The notes below the pieces were generated by a model. The model did not search any database. It was not told the origin of the DNA and saw only the letters and a list, made by a program, of their open reading frames with translations. From the NCBI RefSeq assembly GCF_020685205.1, contig NZ_JAJERB010000009.1:62001-126000 (forward strand): a stretch of DNA of 64,000 nucleotides. Direction: 5' to 3'. The translations under genes were made by a program, and so were the position numbers. This DNA is from Hymenobacter translucens. Lineage in GTDB: Bacteria; Bacteroidota; Bacteroidia; Cytophagales; Hymenobacteraceae. Positions 59,426 through 64,000 of this stretch are shown piece by piece. Within the stretch, counting starts at the first letter, position 1. Each line of letters starts with the position of its first letter.

Positions 59426-61813
59426 TTAGCGCAGGACCAGCTTGCTGCTGACCCGGAATTCCGGAACCGTGAGCTGGTAGATGCCGGCGGGCAGCACCTT
59501 TTCAACCCGCAGCCGCAGCTGGTTGGACCCAGGGTACACCCGGGTGGTTTCTTCGTGCACGAGGCGGCCCGTCAGGTCGTAGAGGCGGACGGTGGCGGCC
59601 TGCTCGGCCTCGGTCTGCAGCGTCAGGTCGATGCGGTCTGAGGTAGTCGGGTTCGGAAACAGGCTCAGCTCGGCGGTGGCCTTCGGCTGCCGCGTCGTAG
59701 GAGATTCCGAAGCCGTTTCGCGGCGGCCGGTCATGGCACCCGTTACCACGGTGGGGGCGGTGTAGGTGGCCTTCACAAAGCACCGTTGGGCGGGGTTGGA
59801 CGTGGACGAGTTCCGGGCCCGGAGCGTGTACCAGCCTTCGGCAGTCGGCGTGTAGGAGCCGGTGAGCGTACCGGTACCGGTCTGACTGCTGACCAGCGTT
59901 CCTGAGCTGTTGAAAATAGCCACCGTCAGGCTGCGGGTGCCATCGGTGGGGTACAGGTTGTAGCTGATGGCTTTGTTGGCGCCCACGTAGATGCGGCCGG
60001 CGGTGCGGTAAGCGGTGGAAGCGGCGGGCAGCTGTCCGCCCTGACCCAGGGAGCGGCTGTCCCGGTCGCCCAGGTCGTCGGCCAGCTCCCACTCGTGGGT
60101 GGTGGTGCGGGCCGCACGGTTGTAGTTGGTACCGATACCGGTCGGGGCCCACACCGAGTAGCCTCGGCGTCCGCCGGCAGCCGTGCCGTTGCAGGGCGGG
60201 GTGTTGATGGTTACCGTCTGGCTGCCGCTTACCGTCACGGTAGCCGTGCCATTGGCGCCGGAGTAATCCTTGAGCACGGTGCCCGGGGCGAAGTCGCACG
60301 ACACCGTGCTGTTCTGCCAGGCGCTGAAGTTGTCGTTGATGCCAATGATGGCCTTGGTGCTGCGCTCAATCACGAGGTGGTCGGCTGCCTGCCAGCGCAC
60401 TTTGTAGGCCCCTTCCTTGAACCGCAGGTTCTGGTGGCACCAGATCAGGTTTTCCAGGTCGCTGCGGGTGGGCAGGTCCGCGGTGCTCTTGGGGCTGTGC
60501 GAGTAGCGCTTGCCGGTGTTGCCAACGTTGAACAGGTCTTCAAAGAAAATCTGGGGCGAGCCGTCTACTGCCAGCGCGGCGGCGTAGGTCGCCGACAGGC
60601 GCGGGTCAAACGGGTCAATGTGGGGCGCCAGCTCCGAGCCGGTATTCCAGCCGATGTAGTTGCCCGAGGCGTCGACCTGGGGGCGGAAGGTGTCGTGGTT
60701 GTTCACGAACGGCACGGTACGGTGCACGTACGTGCCATTGATGAGCACCACCCGCTTGCCCTGCTGGTAGCCCGGCAGGGAGCCGATGTCGAAGTTGCCG
60801 CCCCCGCTCACGATGTTGTATAGGCCGTTGCGCAGCGAGAAGTCGAACGTACCGGACCGGTCCTGCACATTGGTGCACCACTGGTCCATCTGGCTGGAAG
60901 AGCCTACCCATTCGCCTACCGCGTACATGGTAGCGCCGCCATTGGCCCAGCCGGCATTGCTTTGCAGGTTGTAGAGAAAGTCTTCCATGGCAAAGTCGGG
61001 GAAGTGCTTTACCGCGTCGAGGCGCACGCCGTCGAAGCCTACCTGCTTTTTGTACCACACCAGCCAGTTGCGGGTGTTGTTACGCATGTAGTCGGCGCTC
61101 TGAGTTGGGTTAAAGGTCGCGTTCGAGCTCTGACCGTAGGAGCCGTTGTAGTAGCTCACGTCGGGCCCGAAGTACACCGCGTTCCAGTCCCCGCTGGTGG
61201 AGTTGTTGCCGGGGTTCGGGTTGAAGTTCTGCCAGTTCTTGGAAAACCGCCCGCGGCGGGCCAGGTAGTTGGCGGCCGTTTCGTCGGTGGCCGGGGTAGC
61301 GTAGCTTACGTACCGGAAGTTCTTGTACTTGCTGGTCGTGTAGTCTTCCCAGGCGGCGGGGTCCTGTCCGCCCTGTCCGCTGGCCGAGCCGGCACCGTCG
61401 ACGTGGTTGAGCACCAGGTCCTGAATAACCTCAATGCCGTTGGCGTGCAGAATGGCCACGCCGCGGAGCAGCTCGTCCTTATTTCCCACGCGGGTGGACA
61501 GGAAGCCCTTTTGGTACTTATCGCCGAGGTCGTAATTATCGAAAGGCGAGTAGCCATTTCCCTGATTGCCATTTTTTATGGATGGTGGCATCCACACGGC
61601 GTCAATGCCCATAGCCTTGAGCCGGGGCGCCAGGTCGGCAATGTAGTTGGCCCAGCCATTGGGGTAGTTGGAGTTCCAGTAATCCCACCAAAAGCCCTGT
61701 AAGACGACTTTTTGGGCCTGAGCGGGGTGGCTGAAGAAGCTTAGCGCCGCCGTGGCGCCCAGGAAGAGAAGTGCAACCAGGCGCTGCCTGATAGTTGTGG
61801 AGAATTTTTGCAT
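59426..61813 (-). CDS. Secreted alpha-amylase (GH13) with T9SS C-terminal domain
   Basis: 795 aa. Signal peptide (LVALLFLGATAALSFFSHPA) then the GH13 barrel: VLNHV, GFDGVRLDAVKHF (nucleophile Asp266), AVGEWVG (acid/base Glu301) and FVNNHDT (Asp374) are all present. A C-terminal region from about residue 600 looks like a PPC-type beta domain (SLTVAIFNSSGTLVSSQTGT), followed by a T9SS sorting domain (SLFPNPTTSDRIDL, VRLYDLTGRLVHEE, LPAGIYQLTV). It should act on starch or related glucans outside the cell or on its surface. Confidence 0.94.
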   Translation of the reverse strand: MQKFSTTIRQRLVALLFLGATAALSFFSHPAQAQKVVLQGFWWDYWNSNYPNGWANYIADLAPRLKAMGIDAVWMPPSIKNGNQGNGYSPFDNYDLGDKYQKGFLSTRVGNKDELLRGVAILHANGIEVIQDLVLNHVDGAGSASGQGGQDPAAWEDYTTSKYKNFRYVSYATPATDETAANYLARRGRFSKNWQNFNPNPGNNSTSGDWNAVYFGPDVSYYNGSYGQSSNATFNPTQSADYMRNNTRNWLVWYKKQVGFDGVRLDAVKHFPDFAMEDFLYNLQSNAGWANGGATMYAVGEWVGSSSQMDQWCTNVQDRSGTFDFSLRNGLYNIVSGGGNFDIGSLPGYQQGKRVVLINGTYVHRTVPFVNNHDTFRPQVDASGNYIGWNTGSELAPHIDPFDPRLSATYAAALAVDGSPQIFFEDLFNVGNTGKRYSHSPKSTADLPTRSDLENLIWCHQNLRFKEGAYKVRWQAADHLVIERSTKAIIGINDNFSAWQNSTVSCDFAPGTVLKDYSGANGTATVTVSGSQTVTINTPPCNGTAAGGRRGYSVWAPTGIGTNYNRAARTTTHEWELADDLGDRDSRSLGQGGQLPAASTAYRTAGRIYVGANKAISYNLYPTDGTRSLTVAIFNSSGTLVSSQTGTGTLTGSYTPTAEGWYTLRARNSSTSNPAQRCFVKATYTAPTVVTGAMTGRRETASESPTTRQPKATAELSLFPNPTTSDRIDLTLQTEAEQAATVRLYDLTGRLVHEETTRVYPGSNQLRLRVEKVLPAGIYQLTVPEFRVSSKLVLR

Positions 61814-62075
61814 GCGTGGGAGATTTTGGTTGTGGAATAGATTGAGGCGTTTCCGTTTCCGGGCCTTTAAGATATTTGGTATAATTTTAATAGTTAGGGA
61901 AAGCCAAAATTTTGTTTGAAGTCCGTCGCCCGGAAGGCTGCCCGGAATTATTTTACCCTATTATGGTGTTTGCTCCTCACGAAAGCCGCTATAGCCGGGT
62001 GTTCTGCGTATAAGCACGTTATCAGCCTCTTAAGTCTCTGAAGCTGATTTATCTGAGCCTCAAAGCACATCGACA

Positions 62076-62909
62076 ATGGAAAAGCAAAGTGTAGTAACTC
62101 GCCAGCGTATCAAGCGCCGCACGCGCCGGATGGCCCGTCGCTTGCTTCCCTTTGTGGCGGCACTCTTTATGGCTACGCCCCTGGCTTCTCCCACCAAGTC
62201 GGTAGCCAGCTCGACCAGCGTAGCCCCCACGAAAGCCACCCCCGCCAGCCCGGGCCTGACTTCACTCGACCAGCATCTCTACGATACCTATTCCAGCATG
62301 AATCTGGAAGCGCAGGGCTTGCGGTTCGAGGTGTTCCAGAAGGCCATGACCGGCTACCTGAACATGAAGCAGAACGATCTGCTCTCCGCGGAAAAGGAGT
62401 TGCTTTCGGTTATCGACTTCGACCTGCCCTCTAACGAGAAGCGCCTGTGGGTGCTTGACCTGGCGACCAAGCAGGTGCTGTTCAACACCCTCGTTGCACA
62501 CGGCCACAACACCGGCGAGAAAAAGGCGAAGGCCTTTTCAAACACCAACGAGAGCAACATGAGCAGCCTGGGCTTCTACGTCACCACGACGGAGTACCAG
62601 GGCAAGCATGGCCGCTCGCTCAAGCTCAAGGGCCTCGACGAGGGCTTCAACACCAACGCGGAGGCCCGTGCCATCGTGATGCACGGCGCCGAGTATGTAA
62701 GTGAGGACTTCATTCGCACCTATGGCCGTCTGGGCCGCAGCCTCGGCTGCCCTGCCCTGCCCATGGATCAGCATGCCGAGATTATCGATACCGTAACCGA
62801 CGGCACCTGCCTGTTCGTGAACAAGTCGGATGCCGGCTATGAGTCGAAGTTCCTGGATCAGGAAGTTGCTACGGCAGCCCTGCAAACCCAAAGCAGCCCG
62901 ACTTCCTAA
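62076..62909 (+). CDS. L,D-transpeptidase catalytic-domain protein (murein type)
   Basis: 277 aa. Basic N-terminus and a hydrophobic export signal (LLPFVAALFMATPLA), a Ser/Thr/Pro/Ala linker, then the same domain as in the gene at 58493: RLWVLDLATKQVLFNTLVAH, FSNTNESNMSSLGFYVTTTE, IVMHGAEY (His203) and GRSLGCPALPMDQ (Cys225). The two proteins are paralogues with different anchoring: this one lacks the lipoprotein Cys. Followed by a strong terminator. Confidence 0.85.
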   Translation: MEKQSVVTRQRIKRRTRRMARRLLPFVAALFMATPLASPTKSVASSTSVAPTKATPASPGLTSLDQHLYDTYSSMNLEAQGLRFEVFQKAMTGYLNMKQNDLLSAEKELLSVIDFDLPSNEKRLWVLDLATKQVLFNTLVAHGHNTGEKKAKAFSNTNESNMSSLGFYVTTTEYQGKHGRSLKLKGLDEGFNTNAEARAIVMHGAEYVSEDFIRTYGRLGRSLGCPALPMDQHAEIIDTVTDGTCLFVNKSDAGYESKFLDQEVATAALQTQSSPTS

Positions 62910-62934
62910 GTTGAGGTAGCTTACCAAACGAGTA

Positions 62935-62978
62935 AGAGGGCGACAGATTCCAGCCGGAATGTGTCGCCCTCTTTTTTT
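62935..62978 (+). terminator. Terminator after the second L,D-transpeptidase gene
   Basis: 11-bp stem AGAGGGCGACA / TGTCGCCCTCT, 16-nt loop, then a run of T. Confidence 0.92.
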
Positions 62979-63043
62979 GCTTCACCTCCCGGGCTGGTCT
63001 GCGGCCCGCCGGCACCCGGAGTAAGCCAACCGAGGCTGACGAG

Positions 63044-64000
63044 CTATAGCTGCACCCCGAACTTCTTGCCTACCGTCTCCAAGTCTTTTACCACCGGGTC
63101 GAGCAGCGTAATACCGTCGAGCAGGCGGCGCTTCGCCATTTCCCGCTCCGGGTCGCCCGGAATCAGCACCTGCTGGCCTTCCACGGCATTCGCACTGCGG
63201 AACGTGGTAATCCAGTTGTCCATGTGGGCCTTGAACTCGTCGGCCGGGCGGAAAGCATCCACGCGCATAGCGCCGAAGAAGTGGCCCAGGCCCTGGCCCA
63301 CCGGATTGGCCGAGGGCTGCAGAAAGGCTACAAAGGGCGGCACCCAGGGGCCGTAGTTGGCACCAGAGAGTACCGCCGAGAAGATATCAACCACGGCGCC
63401 GAGGCCGTAACCCTTGTGGGAGCCGGTTTCACCACCCAGGGGCTGCAGGGCACCGCCGTTTTTCACGGCGTGCGCATCGGTCGAGGAACGACCTTCGGCG
63501 TCCTGTGCCCAACCGGCCGGAATCGGCAGGTTTTTGCGCTGGGCAATTTCCAGCTTGCCATTCGCTGCCGTGGTCGTAGCCATGTCCAGCACGAAGTCAG
63601 GCTGCTCACCGGCGGGAATGGCTACGGCAATGGGGTTGGTGCCCAGCAGCCGGTCGAGTGAGTAGGTGGGCGCCACCAGGGGGGAGGCGTTGGTCATGGC
63701 CAGCCCGATCATGTCGTGGGGCAGGGCCTTCATGGCGTGGTAGCCCGCAATGCCGAAGTGGTTGGAGTTGCGCACCGACACCCAGCCGGTTCCGGCCAGC
63801 CGGGCCTTTTCCAAAGCCACCGCCATTGCCTTCGGACCTACGACCAGGCCCAGCCCGCCGTCCCCGTCCACGACGGCCGTGCTGGGCGTTTCGTACACCA
63901 CCCCAACCCGCGGCGTAGCGTTGATGCGGCCGGCTTCCCAGAGCCGGATGTAGCCAATCAGCCGGGCTACTCCGTGGGAGTCGATGCCGCGCAGGTCCGC
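63044..64000 (-). CDS. LDH2/malate-lactate dehydrogenase family oxidoreductase, partial (5' end outside window)
   Basis: The frame is open from the window edge (64000) to the stop at 63044, about 318 codons, so the true start lies outside. It enters with ADLRGIDSHGVARL, the conserved N-terminal motif of the malate/L-sulfolactate/L-lactate dehydrogenase (LDH2) family, followed by GWVSVRNSNHFGIAGYHAMK and IPAGEQPDFVLDMATTTAA. An NAD(P)-dependent 2-hydroxy-acid or ureidoglycolate-type oxidoreductase; the substrate is not clear. Family is firm, substrate is open. Confidence 0.9.
   Translation of the reverse strand, partial: ADLRGIDSHGVARLIGYIRLWEAGRINATPRVGVVYETPSTAVVDGDGGLGLVVGPKAMAVALEKARLAGTGWVSVRNSNHFGIAGYHAMKALPHDMIGLAMTNASPLVAPTYSLDRLLGTNPIAVAIPAGEQPDFVLDMATTTAANGKLEIAQRKNLPIPAGWAQDAEGRSSTDAHAVKNGGALQPLGGETGSHKGYGLGAVVDIFSAVLSGANYGPWVPPFVAFLQPSANPVGQGLGHFFGAMRVDAFRPADEFKAHMDNWITTFRSANAVEGQQVLIPGDPEREMAKRRLLDGITLLDPVVKDLETVGKKFGVQL

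Overview
The window is chromosomal DNA of a GC-rich member of the Bacteroidota, most likely a Hymenobacter-like cytophagalean. The main grounds are: housekeeping promoters of the Bacteroidota type (TTG, about 17-21 bp, TAnnTTTG); start codons that mostly lack a Shine-Dalgarno sequence; two secreted proteins with type IX secretion (T9SS) C-terminal sorting domains; and ribosomal proteins S14 and L36 in their zinc-free forms. The genus is inferred from overall protein character and was not tested by a search.

Layout. 1-2.4 kb: the start of a leftward methyltransferase gene, then two overlapping glycosyltransferase genes (GT2 and GT9/heptosyltransferase type) for a cell-surface glycan. 2.7-4.8 kb: an ECF sigma factor with a very small HxxxCxxC anti-sigma-like partner, then gmk and nadD. 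4.9-6.9 kb, leftward: a biotin carrier protein, pyrH and frr. 7-9.5 kb: a secreted M1 aminopeptidase with a HEAT-like tail.

9.6-28.4 kb: translation and transcription core. tRNA-Tyr, tRNA-Gly, tRNA-Thr and tuf are followed by tRNA-Trp, secE, nusG, rplK, rplA, rplJ, rplL, rpoB and rpoC. Then come a DUF3467 gene and the str operon rpsL-rpsG-fusA-rpsJ. 28.4-30 kb: a strong terminator, an O-antigen-ligase-like membrane protein gene, a candidate SRP-like RNA and a new promoter separate rpsJ from the rest of the S10 operon. 30-45.2 kb: S10, spc and alpha operons from rplC to rplQ, including secY, map and infA, with an internal terminator and promoter before rpsH and strong hairpins on both sides of rpoA.

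45.4-51 kb: eno, a DivIC/FtsB-like division gene, a small secreted protein, and leftward anmK and an HscA-type Hsp70. 51-58.5 kb: an envelope locus encoding a DUF4331 T9SS protein, a TPR protein, a HupE/UreJ-like membrane protein, a small secreted Cys protein and a TonB-dependent receptor. 58.5-62.9 kb: two paralogous L,D-transpeptidase-like genes on either side of a leftward secreted alpha-amylase. The right edge cuts an LDH2/malate dehydrogenase-type oxidoreductase gene.

The most unusual signals are: RGG/DRG-rich disordered extensions on S3 (C-terminal) and S5 (N-terminal), which both lie at the mRNA entry site of the 30S subunit; an O-antigen ligase gene splitting the S10 operon; three seven-base-periodic inverted repeats placed directly before start codons (fusA, divIC, hupE); an extended promoter motif TTTGC(A/G)nCTCC shared by five translation promoters; and a structured element between hscA and the DUF4331 gene with an RNase P RNA-like 3' signature. 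No CRISPR array, insertion sequence or prophage gene was seen.
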